Below are positions 50,854 to 59,741 of a stretch of 64,000 nucleotides of DNA, one piece after another. Numbering within the stretch: the stretch's first letter is position 1; every line of letters starts with the position of its first letter. The translations under genes were made by a program, and so were the position numbers. Below the pieces are notes generated by a model. That model did not search any database. It had not been told where the DNA came from and saw only the letters and a program-made list of their open reading frames with translations. This DNA comes from Rhodobacteraceae bacterium (ex Bugula neritina AB1) (lineage in GTDB: Bacteria; Pseudomonadota; Alphaproteobacteria; Rhodobacterales; Rhodobacteraceae): positions 1 to 64,000 of the forward strand of contig MDLF01000048.1 of the NCBI GenBank assembly GCA_001730095.1, given 5' to 3'.

Positions 50854-52720
50854 TTCAGCTTATGACGTCATTGTTGTTGGTGGAGGCCATGCTGGTACAG
50901 AAGCGGCACATGCTTCTGCGCGGATGGGCTCGTCAACAGCACTGGTGACGCTGACACGCAGCGGTATTGGCGTTATGTCTTGCAATCCGGCTATTGGCGG
51001 CTTGGGGAAAGGCCATCTTGTACGCGAGATCGATGCTATGGATGGTGTCATGGGTCGGGTTGCTGACTTGGCTGGTATCCAGTTTCGTCTTCTCAACCGT
51101 AGAAAAGGGCCTGCTGTCCAAGGACCTAGAGCCCAGTCCGATAGAAAAATCTATCAAAGTGAAATGCTGAAACTGACAGAAGGGCAGTGTAACCTGGATA
51201 TCATCGAAGGCGAAGTGACTGACTTTTTGATGAGCTCTGGCGTCGTCACTGGCGTGATTTTGGCAGATGGGAGTGAGCTGACAGCCAAGGCAGTTGTCTT
51301 GACATCCGGGACATTCCTGCGCGGTGTCATTCATATTGGTGATGTCTCAAGGCCAGGCGGGAGGATGGGCGATAAGCCCTCAGTAAAGCTGGCTGAACGT
51401 CTTGATAGTTTTGAGTTACCTCTCGGCCGGCTGAAAACAGGTACACCGCCTAGGCTGGATGGGCGTACAATCAATTGGGATATCTTGGGCACGCAGCCGG
51501 GTGATGAAGATCCAGTTTTCTTTTCGTTTATGACAGGATCTGTGAGCGCCAAGCAGTTGCCTTGTGGGATTACGCATACAAATCCCAAAACTCACGACAT
51601 CATTCGGCAAAATCTGGAGAGATCCGCCATGTATGGCGGACACATTGACGGAGTTGGACCCAGGTATTGCCCGTCGATAGAAGATAAAATTGTCCGGTTT
51701 TCTGACAAGGAATCACATCAGATATTTTTGGAACCAGAAGGCGTAGAGGACTACACTGTTTATCCAAACGGTATCTCCACCAGTCTTCCGGTGGAAGTGC
51801 AAGAAGAGTACGTTCAGTCGATCTATGGTCTGGAGCGAGCAGTCATTTTGCAACCTGGTTATGCGATTGAATATGATTATGTTGACCCACGCGCGTTGCA
51901 ACTGGATCTGTCACTCAAGAATGTCCCCGGTCTGTATCTTGCAGGACAGATAAATGGCACTACGGGATATGAAGAAGCGGCCGCCCAAGGGCTTGTTGCG
52001 GGTCTCAACGCGGCGCGGCGCGCCAAGGGTGAGGAGCCGGTAACATTCAGCCGGTCAAGCAGTTATATCGGTGTTATGGTCGATGATTTGACGACGAATG
52101 GGGTGACTGAACCCTATCGTATGTTCACTTCAAGAGCTGAGTTCCGACTTTCATTGCGGGCAGACAATGCAGATCAACGGTTGACCCCCTTAGCAATCGA
52201 ACTTGGCTGTGCTGGAGAGGAGCGAAAGATCTCCTTCTTGGAGAAAAGTAATCAACTTTCCGCGGCGAGGCAGGTCCTGGATTCGCAGACATTTACTCCA
52301 AAACAAATTTCCGGGGTAGGTATCCGAGTGAATCAAGATGGAAACCGTAGGACTGGTCTTGATGTTCTGGCATTTCCCGATGTTTGCTTTGAGGATGTGG
52401 TAGGTTTGATGCCAGAATTGTTTGATGTCCAAGACGGAATACGGCGTCAAATGGAAAAAGACGCGCTTTACGCCAACTACATTGCACGTCAAGAGCGGGA
52501 AATTTCTGTACTAAAACGAGATGAAGGCCACCGGATACCTGATGGATTCGTGTTTTCTGGGATTGATGGGTTGTCGAAAGAGTTGCAGCAAAAGCTGGAG
52601 CACGCTCGTCCGGAAACCCTGGCACAGGCTGCGAGAATCGATGGGATTACGCCTGCGGCGTTGGCTCTGATCCTGGCGCGGCTCCGTAAGCGGAATTCGA
52701 ATCAGGAGAAAACCGCATGA
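50846..52720 (+). CDS. mnmG: tRNA modification enzyme MnmG (GidA)
   Basis: The 624-residue FAD protein has [41 protein letters not shown], the FAD block [23 protein letters not shown], two conserved Cys (CNPAIGG and PCGITHT) and the MnmE-binding C-terminal helices. It works with MnmE on uridine 34. I start at the GTG at 50846, giving [14 protein letters not shown], with AAGGAG 8 bases upstream; the ATG at 50798 lies inside mnmE. Codons here and in rsmG-parA are visibly richer in A/T than in most of the window. Confidence 0.97.
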   Translation: MKHSAYDVIVVGGGHAGTEAAHASARMGSSTALVTLTRSGIGVMSCNPAIGGLGKGHLVREIDAMDGVMGRVADLAGIQFRLLNRRKGPAVQGPRAQSDRKIYQSEMLKLTEGQCNLDIIEGEVTDFLMSSGVVTGVILADGSELTAKAVVLTSGTFLRGVIHIGDVSRPGGRMGDKPSVKLAERLDSFELPLGRLKTGTPPRLDGRTINWDILGTQPGDEDPVFFSFMTGSVSAKQLPCGITHTNPKTHDIIRQNLERSAMYGGHIDGVGPRYCPSIEDKIVRFSDKESHQIFLEPEGVEDYTVYPNGISTSLPVEVQEEYVQSIYGLERAVILQPGYAIEYDYVDPRALQLDLSLKNVPGLYLAGQINGTTGYEEAAAQGLVAGLNAARRAKGEEPVTFSRSSSYIGVMVDDLTTNGVTEPYRMFTSRAEFRLSLRADNADQRLTPLAIELGCAGEERKISFLEKSNQLSAARQVLDSQTFTPKQISGVGIRVNQDGNRRTGLDVLAFPDVCFEDVVGLMPELFDVQDGIRRQMEKDALYANYIARQEREISVLKRDEGHRIPDGFVFSGIDGLSKELQQKLEHARPETLAQAARIDGITPAALALILARLRKRNSNQEKTA

Positions 52721-53334
52721 GCGTCCGAGGGATTCTTGAGACGCTCAATGTTTCACGTGAAACATTAGATCGTCTAGAGATCTTTGTTAGCATATTGCGA
52801 AAGTGGAATCCAAAGATCAATCTGGTTTCCCGAGCCAGTCTTGAACATGTTTGGTCAAGACACATCGCTGATTCAGTTCAAGTGTTCCGCTGTGTTGATG
52901 CTCCTGACTCTTGGGTCGATATCGGTAGCGGGGGAGGGTTCCCTGGTTTGATTGTGGCGCTTCTGGCCGTTGATGAGGCGCCTGAGATGAAAGTCACGCT
53001 TATCGAAAGCGATCAGCGTAAGTCAGCTTTTTTGCGCTCAGCAGCGCGGGAATGCGGTGCTTCTGTTACGGTTTTGTCCGAACGTATTGAAGCAGTTGCA
53101 CCACAGCAGGCGGATGTTTTGTCCGCTCGTGCGCTTGCTGATTTGTCAGATCTCCTTGAATTTGCGGAACGTCATCTTTCCGATGGTGGTGTCGCTTTGT
53201 TCCCAAAGGGAGAGAACTGGAAAAAAGAAGTGGATAACGCGCGGCAGAGATGGCGGTTCGAGGCAGAGCCGGCTAAAAGTTTGACAGAACCAGAAGCAGT
53301 AATCCTGAAAATCAGAGGAGTAGAACGTGTCTGA
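52717..53334 (+). CDS. rsmG: 16S rRNA (guanine-527-N7)-methyltransferase RsmG (GidB)
   Basis: The 205-residue enzyme has the SAM-binding [42 protein letters not shown] and [15 protein letters not shown], and methylates G527 of 16S rRNA. The N-terminal part [28 protein letters not shown] is typical; the NVSRET residues are encoded by a parS site. It overlaps mnmG by 4 bases and parA by 8 bases. Confidence 0.97.
   Translation: MSVRGILETLNVSRETLDRLEIFVSILRKWNPKINLVSRASLEHVWSRHIADSVQVFRCVDAPDSWVDIGSGGGFPGLIVALLAVDEAPEMKVTLIESDQRKSAFLRSAARECGASVTVLSERIEAVAPQQADVLSARALADLSDLLEFAERHLSDGGVALFPKGENWKKEVDNARQRWRFEAEPAKSLTEPEAVILKIRGVERV
52749..52764. promoter_or_regulatory. parS centromere site 2, inside rsmG
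   Basis: A second perfect TGTTTCACGTGAAACA lies in the 5' part of rsmG, where it encodes the NVSRET residues. Together with site 1 it is 1.9 kb away and marks the ParB loading region beside parAB. Confidence 0.95.
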
Positions 53335-54136
53335 TTTTTCCCGCCCAGAGGGGCCTCGTATCATCGCGGTCGCAAATCAGAAAGGTGGGGTGGGGAAGAC
53401 AACAACAGCCATAAACCTGGCCGCGGCTTTGGTTGAATGTGGTCTACGGGTTATGGTGGTGGATCTTGATCCGCAAGGTAATGCTTCAACAGGTCTTGGG
53501 ATCGAAGCATCTGATCGTGACCTGACCACTTATGATCTCTTGGTTGAGGATGCGTCTCTGAAAGATGTTATCCGTCAGACGGAAATCGAAGATTTATGCA
53601 TAATTCCGGCCACTGTGGATCTCAGCTCTGCGGATATTGAACTGTTCACCAATGAAAAGCGCAGTTTTCTTCTGCACGATGCGCTTCGGCAGACCGCGAT
53701 GGATGAATATGATTGGGACTATGTCTTGATTGATTGTCCGCCGTCGTTAAACCTCTTGACCGTAAACGCCATGGTTGCCGCACATTCCGTTCTGGTTCCC
53801 TTGCAGAGTGAGTTTTTTGCACTGGAAGGGGTTACACAGCTGATGCTGACAATTCGGGAAGTGCGACAGTCTGCGAATCAAAACCTTCGCATTGAAGGGA
53901 TTGTTTTAACCATGTTTGATCGGCGTAATAACCTATCTCAGCAGGTAGAACAGGATGCGCGAGACAATCTGGGTGATCTGGTTTTTCAAACCAAAATCCC
54001 GCGCAATGTAAGGGTGAGCGAAGCTCCCTCATATGCGCTTCCGGTCCTGAACTATGACACCAACTCGCTGGGCGCACAGGCGTATCGTGCCTTGGCGGAA
54101 GAAATCATCAATAAGCATAACAAGATAGCGGCCTAA
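53327..54136 (+). CDS. parA: Chromosome-partitioning ATPase ParA
   Basis: The 269-residue protein has the deviant Walker A motif NQKGGVGKTTTAINLA (about 17-32), DLDPQGNASTGLG, DCPPSLNLLTVNAM and LRIEGIVLTMFDRR, the pattern of chromosomal ParA/Soj. It binds DNA with ATP and pulls the ParB-parS complex after replication. The start is a GTG at 53327 with AGAGGAG 6 bases upstream, overlapping the rsmG stop. No N-terminal DNA-binding extension is present. Confidence 0.97.
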   Translation: MSDFSRPEGPRIIAVANQKGGVGKTTTAINLAAALVECGLRVMVVDLDPQGNASTGLGIEASDRDLTTYDLLVEDASLKDVIRQTEIEDLCIIPATVDLSSADIELFTNEKRSFLLHDALRQTAMDEYDWDYVLIDCPPSLNLLTVNAMVAAHSVLVPLQSEFFALEGVTQLMLTIREVRQSANQNLRIEGIVLTMFDRRNNLSQQVEQDARDNLGDLVFQTKIPRNVRVSEAPSYALPVLNYDTNSLGAQAYRALAEEIINKHNKIAA

Positions 54137-54162
54137 ATGCAGAGTACCTACCGGAGGCAACC

Positions 54163-55056
54163 ATGGCAGACAAAAAGACAAAACCACGCGGGCTGGGCCG
54201 GGGACTGTCGGCGTTGATGGCGGATGTGAACCCTGCGCCGGTGAGTACGCAGGCAGAAGCTCCGCGAAATGCAGAGATAATGGTGCCGATCGAAAATGTC
54301 GTGGCCAACCCCAACCAGCCGCGCCGACAGTTTCTGCAGGAAGACCTGGATGACCTGACGGCTTCTATCAAAGAGAAAGGGGTTCTTCAGCCTCTGATCG
54401 TGCGGCCACGACCGGGCGGCCAATATGAGATTGTCGCAGGTGAAAGGCGTTGGAGAGCCTCTCAGGCTGCGCAATTGCATGAAGTTCCTGTATTGATCCG
54501 GGACTATTCTGATCTCGAAATGATGGAAGTTGCCATCATCGAGAACATCCAGCGCTCTGACCTCAACGCAATGGAAGAGGCGCAGAGCTACAAACAGCTG
54601 ATGGAAAAATTCGGGCATACTCAGGAGAAGATGGCAGAAGCGCTTGGTAAAAGCCGCAGTCATATTGCAAACCTTGTCCGGCTTCTGCATTTGCCTGATG
54701 ATGTGCAGATACTGGTTCAGGAACGTAAACTTTCGGCAGGCCATGCCCGGGCTTTGATCACTTCTGACAATGCTTCTGGATTGGCAAAAAAGATCGTGCA
54801 AGGTGGATTGTCTGTCCGTGCTACCGAGGCATTGGTCAAGAAAGACGCGGCAGGGATTCAGACTTCTTCGACGAAGAAACCCAAAAAGGCGGTTGAAAAG
54901 GACGCGGATACCCGTGCGTTGGAAGGGGATCTTTCGGCAATGCTGAAGATGAAAGTGTCGATTGATCACAAGCCTGGCGGAGAAAGCGGATCGCTCACGA
55001 TCAGCTATGCAGACTTGGACCAATTGGACGAATTGTGCAATTTACTTAGCCGTTAG
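54163..55056 (+). CDS. parB: Chromosome-partitioning protein ParB
   Basis: The 297-residue protein opens with the ParA-contact sequence (KPRGLGRGLSALMADV), then the CTPase/ParB-N domain with NPNQPRRQFLQEDLDDLTASIKEKGVLQPLIVRP, GERRWRAS and ENIQRSDLNAMEEA, the helix-turn-helix QEKMAEALGKSRSHIANLVRLL, and a C-terminal dimer domain. It loads at parS and spreads as a CTP-dependent clamp. GGAGG stands 6 bases before the ATG. Confidence 0.97.
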   Translation: MADKKTKPRGLGRGLSALMADVNPAPVSTQAEAPRNAEIMVPIENVVANPNQPRRQFLQEDLDDLTASIKEKGVLQPLIVRPRPGGQYEIVAGERRWRASQAAQLHEVPVLIRDYSDLEMMEVAIIENIQRSDLNAMEEAQSYKQLMEKFGHTQEKMAEALGKSRSHIANLVRLLHLPDDVQILVQERKLSAGHARALITSDNASGLAKKIVQGGLSVRATEALVKKDAAGIQTSSTKKPKKAVEKDADTRALEGDLSAMLKMKVSIDHKPGGESGSLTISYADLDQLDELCNLLSR

Positions 55057-55399
55057 GGCGAGTCCAGATAAAGGTCAGGACTGCCGACAATACGATGGCC
55101 TGTATACCCAGGACATAGGCTGGTACGCCGATCAATAGAGATAGTCCAAAGACGGCGGCAATCGAAAGGGTTGCCGCCTTTTTTGCGTTTGGCCGGATAG
55201 CGCCTTGGTCACGCCAATCAGTGATCATCGGGCCAAAGGTATTATGCGCCAGAATCCAGTTGTGCAGGCGATCTGAAGAGTTTGCAAAACAGAAGGCCGC
55301 AAGAAGCAGGAAAGGTACAGTTGGAACAAGAGGAAGAACAATGCCGACCACAGCCAAGGCCACAAAGAATAGTCCAAGGCCGGCGTAGAGGAAACGCAT
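55046..55399 (-). CDS. DUF454 (YbaN-like) inner-membrane protein
   Basis: This 117-residue protein has hydrophobic segments at about 3-25, 28-40 and 75-112 and the family core GIVLPLVPTVPFLLLAAFCFANSSDRLHNWILAHNTFGPMITDWRD. The family is widespread and uncharacterised. It lies 4 bases downstream of hemW on the same strand, so it is probably co-expressed, and its 3' end overlaps the end of parB by 11 bases in a convergent arrangement. Confidence 0.9.
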   Translation of the reverse strand: MRFLYAGLGLFFVALAVVGIVLPLVPTVPFLLLAAFCFANSSDRLHNWILAHNTFGPMITDWRDQGAIRPNAKKAATLSIAAVFGLSLLIGVPAYVLGIQAIVLSAVLTFIWTRPNG

Positions 55400-55403
55400 T
55401 GTT

Positions 55404-56558
55404 CTAATCCATCAACAGATTGCGGAGAACCGCATTCAATACCGCGCGGCCCTGATCGGTTGCGCGTAACCTTTGATCCGAGATAGTGACCATGCCCATC
55501 TGTACAAGGTCATCCAGCCGGTTTTTATGGAGATCCCGGCCGGCAAGTTGAGAAAAACGTACCATATCCAGGCCTTCAGAAAGGCGCATCCCCATCATCA
55601 AGTATTCTGCCGCAGCATCTTCTGCTAGCAAAGGTTCTCGCAGGGATTCGCCATTGCCCACGCCGGCGGCTTGCAGCCATGCACCGGGAGAGAGATGGGT
55701 TTCAGTCGCAAACCTGGTGCCGTCCAGGGTAAGGCGACCATGGGCGCCGGGACCGATGCCAGCGTAGTCGCCATAACGCCAATAGATCAGGTTGTGGCGG
55801 GATTCCGAACCGGGTTTGGCATGGTTGGAAATCTCATAGCCGTACATACCGAATTCGGCACAGATCTCTTGTGTGGCAAGATACATGTCGGCGGCAGTGT
55901 CATCGGTCGGAAGATTGCGCAGCTTACCGCGAGCGTATCGATCGCCAAAGGCGGTGCCATCCTCGATCGTAAGCTGGTAGAGCGACAAGTGGTCGATGGC
56001 CATCGATAGAGCTTCGCGCAGCTCTTTCTGCCAAGCATCGAGGGTCTGACCCTGACGGGCATAGATCAGGTCAAAGCTTACCCGGTCGAAACAGTTGCGG
56101 GCGATGTCAAAGGCGGATTTCGCCTCGGAAACACTGTGGATGCGTCCGAGCCGGCGCAGATCTTCATCGTTCATTGCCTGAATGCCCATGGAGATCCTAT
56201 TGACCCCGGCATCGCGGTAACCCGCAAAGCGCCCAGCTTCGACAGAGCCGGGGTTTGCTTCAAGAGAGATCTCTATGTCATTGGCAAAGGGCCAGATTTC
56301 ACGTGCCCGTTCGATAATGGCGGACACTGTTTCGGGCAACATCAGGGATGGGGTGCCGCCGCCGAAGAAAATCGAGTTCAGAACCCGGCCGGACAGCTGT
56401 TCCGAGAGTCTATCAAGCTCAGATAAATAGGCTCTAACCCACAGGTTCTGGTCTATTTTTGCAGAGACATGACTGTTGAAGTCGCAATAGGGGCATTTGG
56501 CTTGGCAGTAGGGCCAATGTACATAGAGGCCAAAACCCCCATTGCGCCAGTCATCCAC
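55404..56558 (-). CDS. hemW: Heme chaperone HemW (radical SAM, oxygen-independent coproporphyrinogen oxidase-like)
   Basis: The 384-residue radical SAM protein carries the cluster motif CQAKCPYCDF (CxxxCxxC, near residues 17-24), GGGTPSLMLPETVSAI, SLEANPGSVE, GIQAMNDEDLRRLGR and the C-terminal HemN domain. HemW inserts heme into respiratory enzymes rather than making porphyrin. I place the start at the GTG at 56558 ([17 protein letters not shown]), overlapping the rdgB stop by 8 bases; a much longer frame to 56684 reads rdgB in another frame. Confidence 0.92.
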   Translation of the reverse strand: MDDWRNGGFGLYVHWPYCQAKCPYCDFNSHVSAKIDQNLWVRAYLSELDRLSEQLSGRVLNSIFFGGGTPSLMLPETVSAIIERAREIWPFANDIEISLEANPGSVEAGRFAGYRDAGVNRISMGIQAMNDEDLRRLGRIHSVSEAKSAFDIARNCFDRVSFDLIYARQGQTLDAWQKELREALSMAIDHLSLYQLTIEDGTAFGDRYARGKLRNLPTDDTAADMYLATQEICAEFGMYGYEISNHAKPGSESRHNLIYWRYGDYAGIGPGAHGRLTLDGTRFATETHLSPGAWLQAAGVGNGESLREPLLAEDAAAEYLMMGMRLSEGLDMVRFSQLAGRDLHKNRLDDLVQMGMVTISDQRLRATDQGRAVLNAVLRNLLMD

Positions 56559-57165
56559 CGAAACAGCCCTGGATGAACTGGGCCACTGCCTTGCCGCGGT
56601 GACTGATCTTGTTCTTTTCGGCCGGGTCCATTTCGGCGCAAGTGATGTCAAACCCGTCAGGCTGGAACATCGGATCGTAGCCAAAGCCGTGTTCGCCGCG
56701 GATTGGCCAGACCAGCTGGCCGGGCATCACGCCTTCGAAGGCTTCGTCATGGCCGTCCGGCCATGCGATGACCAGGGTGCAGCGGAACTGGGCAGTCCGG
56801 GGGACGACGGCACCGACGGCGTTCAATTCGTCGTTGGCACGGGTCATCGCCATCTTGAAGTCGCGGCCGTTGGGGGTTTCGGCCCAGTCGGCGGTGTAGA
56901 CACCGGGGGCACCGTTCAGCGCGTCGATGGTGATGCCGGAGTCATCCGACAGGGCAGGGAGGCCGGTGGCCTTGGCCGCTGCATGCGCCTTGATGCGGGC
57001 ATTGCCGACAAAGGTGTCTTCGGTTTCTTCCGGTTCCGGCAGATCCATTTCGCCGGCGCCGACCACGCTGACACCAAACGGCGCGAGAATCTCAGAGATC
57101 TCGGCCAGCTTGCCCTTGTTGTGGGTGGCGACAAGTAACTTGCCGCCTTCCAGTTTGCGGGTCAT
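56551..57165 (-). CDS. rdgB: dITP/XTP pyrophosphatase
   Basis: The 204-residue protein begins [18 protein letters not shown] (SHNxGK-type substrate motif) and has [25 protein letters not shown] and [13 protein letters not shown], as in RdgB/HAM1 proteins. It removes inosine and xanthosine triphosphates from the nucleotide pool. It overlaps rph by 4 bases upstream and hemW by 8 bases downstream. Confidence 0.97.
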   Translation of the reverse strand: MTRKLEGGKLLVATHNKGKLAEISEILAPFGVSVVGAGEMDLPEPEETEDTFVGNARIKAHAAAKATGLPALSDDSGITIDALNGAPGVYTADWAETPNGRDFKMAMTRANDELNAVGAVVPRTAQFRCTLVIAWPDGHDEAFEGVMPGQLVWPIRGEHGFGYDPMFQPDGFDITCAEMDPAEKNKISHRGKAVAQFIQGCFGG

Positions 57166-57875
57166 TTGCAGGCGGCCTTCTGCATTTCGGCGAGTTCGGA
57201 CGTGCCTTGGGCGGCCAGATCCATCAGCTGGTTCATCTGATCGCGGGAGAAGACAGAGCCTTCGGCTGACATCTGGACTTCGATCAACTTGCCGGAGCCG
57301 GTCATGATGAAATTGCCGTCGACGCCGGCCTCGGAATCTTCGGGATAGTCGAGATCCAGAACCGGCTGGCCGGCATAGATGCCGCAGGACACTGCCGCGA
57401 CAGGGTCCATCAGCGGATCAATTTGTACATCGCCGGCTTTCATCAGCTTGTTCACAGCCAGGCGCAGCGCCACCCAGCCACCGGTGATCGAGGCGCAGCG
57501 GGTGCCGCCGTCGGCCTGCAGAACATCGCAGTCGACGGTGATCTGGCGCTCACCCAAGGCGACGCGGTCCACGCCAGCCCGCAAAGCCCGACCGATCAGG
57601 CGCTGGATTTCAACGGTGCGGCCGCCCTGCTTGCCCGAGGAAGCCTCACGGCGCATGCGAGTGTTGGTGGCGCGGGGCAGCATGCCGTATTCGGCGGTGA
57701 CCCAACCCAGGCCGGTGCCTTTGATGAACGGCGGCACGCGGTCTTCGATGGTGGCGGTGCACAGCACATGGGTATCGCCCATTTTGATCAGGCAGGAGCC
57801 CTCGGCGTGTTTGGTGAATCCGGTCTCGATAGAGACGGCACGCATTTTATTCAATTCTCGTCCTGAGGGTCGCAT
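57162..57875 (-). CDS. rph: Ribonuclease PH
   Basis: The 237-residue protein starts [29 protein letters not shown] and contains [59 protein letters not shown] and a C-terminal [23 protein letters not shown], normal for RNase PH. It trims tRNA 3' ends by phosphorolysis. The ATG at 57875 fits the family; the frame extends to 57920. It is divergent from hrcA-grpE and heads the rph-rdgB-hemW-DUF454 operon. Confidence 0.97.
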   Translation of the reverse strand: MRPSGRELNKMRAVSIETGFTKHAEGSCLIKMGDTHVLCTATIEDRVPPFIKGTGLGWVTAEYGMLPRATNTRMRREASSGKQGGRTVEIQRLIGRALRAGVDRVALGERQITVDCDVLQADGGTRCASITGGWVALRLAVNKLMKAGDVQIDPLMDPVAAVSCGIYAGQPVLDLDYPEDSEAGVDGNFIMTGSGKLIEVQMSAEGSVFSRDQMNQLMDLAAQGTSELAEMQKAACK

Positions 57876-57936
57876 GAGATATCCTTTTGCTGTTGATTTG
57901 GGGATAGCCCCCGGAACCAAGACGATGCAAGCCCGA

Positions 57937-57964
57937 TTGACCTTTTGGCATGCAGCTCTTTAAT
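57937..57964 (+). promoter_or_regulatory. Sigma-70-type promoter of hrcA-grpE
   Basis: TTGACC (57937-57942) and TTTAAT (57959-57964) are separated by 16 bases, 55 bases upstream of the chosen hrcA start. No CIRCE element (TTAGCACTC-N9-GAGTGCTAA) is seen here. Confidence 0.45.
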
Positions 57965-58019
57965 GACATCTTGGCGACGGTTTCTTATGTTTGAAACCGC
58001 AAGAAATGCTGGAAGGCCG

Positions 58020-59084
58020 ATGAGTGACCCGCAAAATATTCTGCAGGATCTGAACGACCGCTCGCGGGAAGTTTTTCGGACGGTTGTGGAAAGCTATCTG
58101 GAAAGCGGCGATCCTGTTGGCAGCCGGACCCTGACGCGTTCGCTCAGCGAGAAAGTCAGCGCTGCGACAATCCGCAATGTGATGCAGGATCTGGAGTATC
58201 TTGGGCTTCTGGACAGCCCGCATGTCAGCGCCGGTCGAGTGCCGACGCAACTTGGGCTCAGGATGTTTGTGGATGGCCTTTTGGAGGTTGAAGACCTGAA
58301 GGCTAATGACAGAGAGAAAATAGACGCGACACTGGGGAAGAGCGCCGGTGATGTAGGCGGCATGCTGGACCGGGTTGGCGCAGCATTGTCAGGTGTCACG
58401 CAGGGGGCATCACTGGTGCTGACGCCCAAGCATGAGGCTGAAATCCGTCATATCGAGTTTGTCTCTCTGGCGCATGACCGGGCATTGGTTGTTCTGGTGT
58501 TCTCGGACGGCCACGTGGAAAACCGCCTGTTCACACCGCCACCGGGTCAGACGCCAAGCTCGATGCGGGAAGCGGCGAACTTCCTTAATGCGTTGATCGA
58601 GGGGCGGACGCTGAGCGAAGTTCAGCGGCAAATCCAGGGGGAGATTGCCGCGCGGCGGCAGGAAATAGACAGTCTGGCGCATGCCATGATCGAAAGCGGC
58701 TTGGCGATCTGGGAAGACGACGGCAGCGAACAGGCCCGACTGATTGTACGTGGACGAGCGAATCTGCTTGCTGAGACTGGAGCAGCTGAGGAGCTGGAGC
58801 GGATCCGGACTCTGTTTGATGACCTTGAACGCAAGCGCGATATTGCTGAATTCCTGGAACTGACCGAGGACGGCGACGGCGTGCGCATTTTTATCGGTTC
58901 GGAGAACAAACTTTTCTCACTTTCGGGTTCCTCTTTGGTGGTGTCTCCTTATATGAACGCGGATCGAAAGATCATCGGTGCGGTCGGGGTGATTGGTCCG
59001 ACGCGCCTGAATTACGGACGGATTGTGCCCATTGTGGACTACACGGCACAGCTGGTCGGCAAACTGTTGTCGGACCGGAGTTAG
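58020..59084 (+). CDS. hrcA: Heat-inducible transcription repressor HrcA
   Basis: The 354-residue protein has the winged helix DRSREVFRTVVESYLESGDPVGSRTLTRSLSEKVSAATIRNVMQDLEYLGLLDSPHVSAGRVPT and the GAF-like dimer domain with VVLVFSDGHVENRLF and the C-terminal VGVIGPTRLNYGRIVPIVDYTA. HrcA represses groESL and other chaperone genes through CIRCE sites. I use the ATG at 58020, close behind GGAAGG; an ATG at 57987 is the alternative. grpE follows after 9 bases. Confidence 0.95.
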   Translation: MSDPQNILQDLNDRSREVFRTVVESYLESGDPVGSRTLTRSLSEKVSAATIRNVMQDLEYLGLLDSPHVSAGRVPTQLGLRMFVDGLLEVEDLKANDREKIDATLGKSAGDVGGMLDRVGAALSGVTQGASLVLTPKHEAEIRHIEFVSLAHDRALVVLVFSDGHVENRLFTPPPGQTPSSMREAANFLNALIEGRTLSEVQRQIQGEIAARRQEIDSLAHAMIESGLAIWEDDGSEQARLIVRGRANLLAETGAAEELERIRTLFDDLERKRDIAEFLELTEDGDGVRIFIGSENKLFSLSGSSLVVSPYMNADRKIIGAVGVIGPTRLNYGRIVPIVDYTAQLVGKLLSDRS

Positions 59085-59093
59085 AGGTGAAAT

Positions 59094-59654
59094 ATGGCAG
59101 AGCTCAAGGACGAAGACTTTCTGGATGACATCGACGCCGCCGAGGCTGAAGAGCTGGCAGCGCAGACCGAGGAATTTGATGACGCCTCGCTGGAAATTGA
59201 TGCGCTCCGGGCAGAACGGGATGAGCTGAAGGACCGCTTTATGCGGGCGCTGGCAGATGCGGAGAACGCGCGCAAGCGGGGCGACAAGGCACGCCGTGAA
59301 GCAGAGAATTATGGCGGTTCAAAACTGGCCCGCGACATGCTGCCGGTCTATGACAACATGAAACGCGCGATTGAAGCAGCGACCGACGAGCAGCGCGAAG
59401 TCTCTGCTGCGCTGATCGAAGGCGTGGAACTGACCATGCGCTCCCTTTTGGGTGTGTTTGAAAAACATGGTATCCGGATTGTGTCGCCGGAAGTGGGCGA
59501 CAAGTTTGACCCCAAAGTACATGAAGCAATGTTTGAGGCGCCTGTGCCGGGCACCAAGGCTGGCGACATTATTCAGGTGTCGGCCGAAGGGTTCATGCTG
59601 CACGACCGGCTGCTGCGCGCAGCGCAGGTCGGGGTTTCCTCGACGCCTGCGTAG
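59094..59654 (+). CDS. grpE: Nucleotide exchange factor GrpE
   Basis: The 186-residue protein has an acidic N-terminus, a long coiled coil (about 38-88: ERDELKDRFMRALADAENARKRGDKARREAENYG) and the DnaK-binding wing (HGIRIVSPEVGDKFDPKVHEAMFEAPVPGTKAGDIIQVSAEGFMLHDRLLRAAQVGVS). It releases ADP from DnaK. An AGGTG stretch precedes the ATG. hrcA-grpE pairing is standard in alphaproteobacteria. Confidence 0.97.
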   Translation: MAELKDEDFLDDIDAAEAEELAAQTEEFDDASLEIDALRAERDELKDRFMRALADAENARKRGDKARREAENYGGSKLARDMLPVYDNMKRAIEAATDEQREVSAALIEGVELTMRSLLGVFEKHGIRIVSPEVGDKFDPKVHEAMFEAPVPGTKAGDIIQVSAEGFMLHDRLLRAAQVGVSSTPA

Positions 59655-59659
59655 CGGGT

Positions 59660-59705
59660 GCGCCCTTGGGGGCGCTGCCTCCGGCGGGAGTATTTTGGGA
59701 AAGAT
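59660..59705. repeat. GC-rich hairpin and GGCGGGAGTATTTT motif after grpE
   Basis: GCGCCC-ttgg-GGGCGC (59660-59675) is followed by GCCTCCGGCGGGAGTATTTT. I recall closely similar strings recurring downstream of many genes in Rhodobacteraceae genomes, so this is probably a family-specific dispersed repeat. The recall cannot be checked here. Confidence 0.4.
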
Positions 59706-59741
59706 GAAATAGCGGTTCCAATCGGAGCCGCTATTTTTTCT
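59706..59741. terminator. Bidirectional terminator between grpE and mutS
   Basis: AAATAGCGG-tTCC-aatc-GGA-gCCGCTATTTTTT pairs over about 12 bases with one mismatch and has A and T runs on both sides, so it can end both convergent transcripts. Confidence 0.85.

Noticed and set aside
57876-58019. CIRCE operator upstream of hrcA
   Set aside because: No TTAGCACTC-N9-GAGTGCTAA type repeat is present in this spacer.
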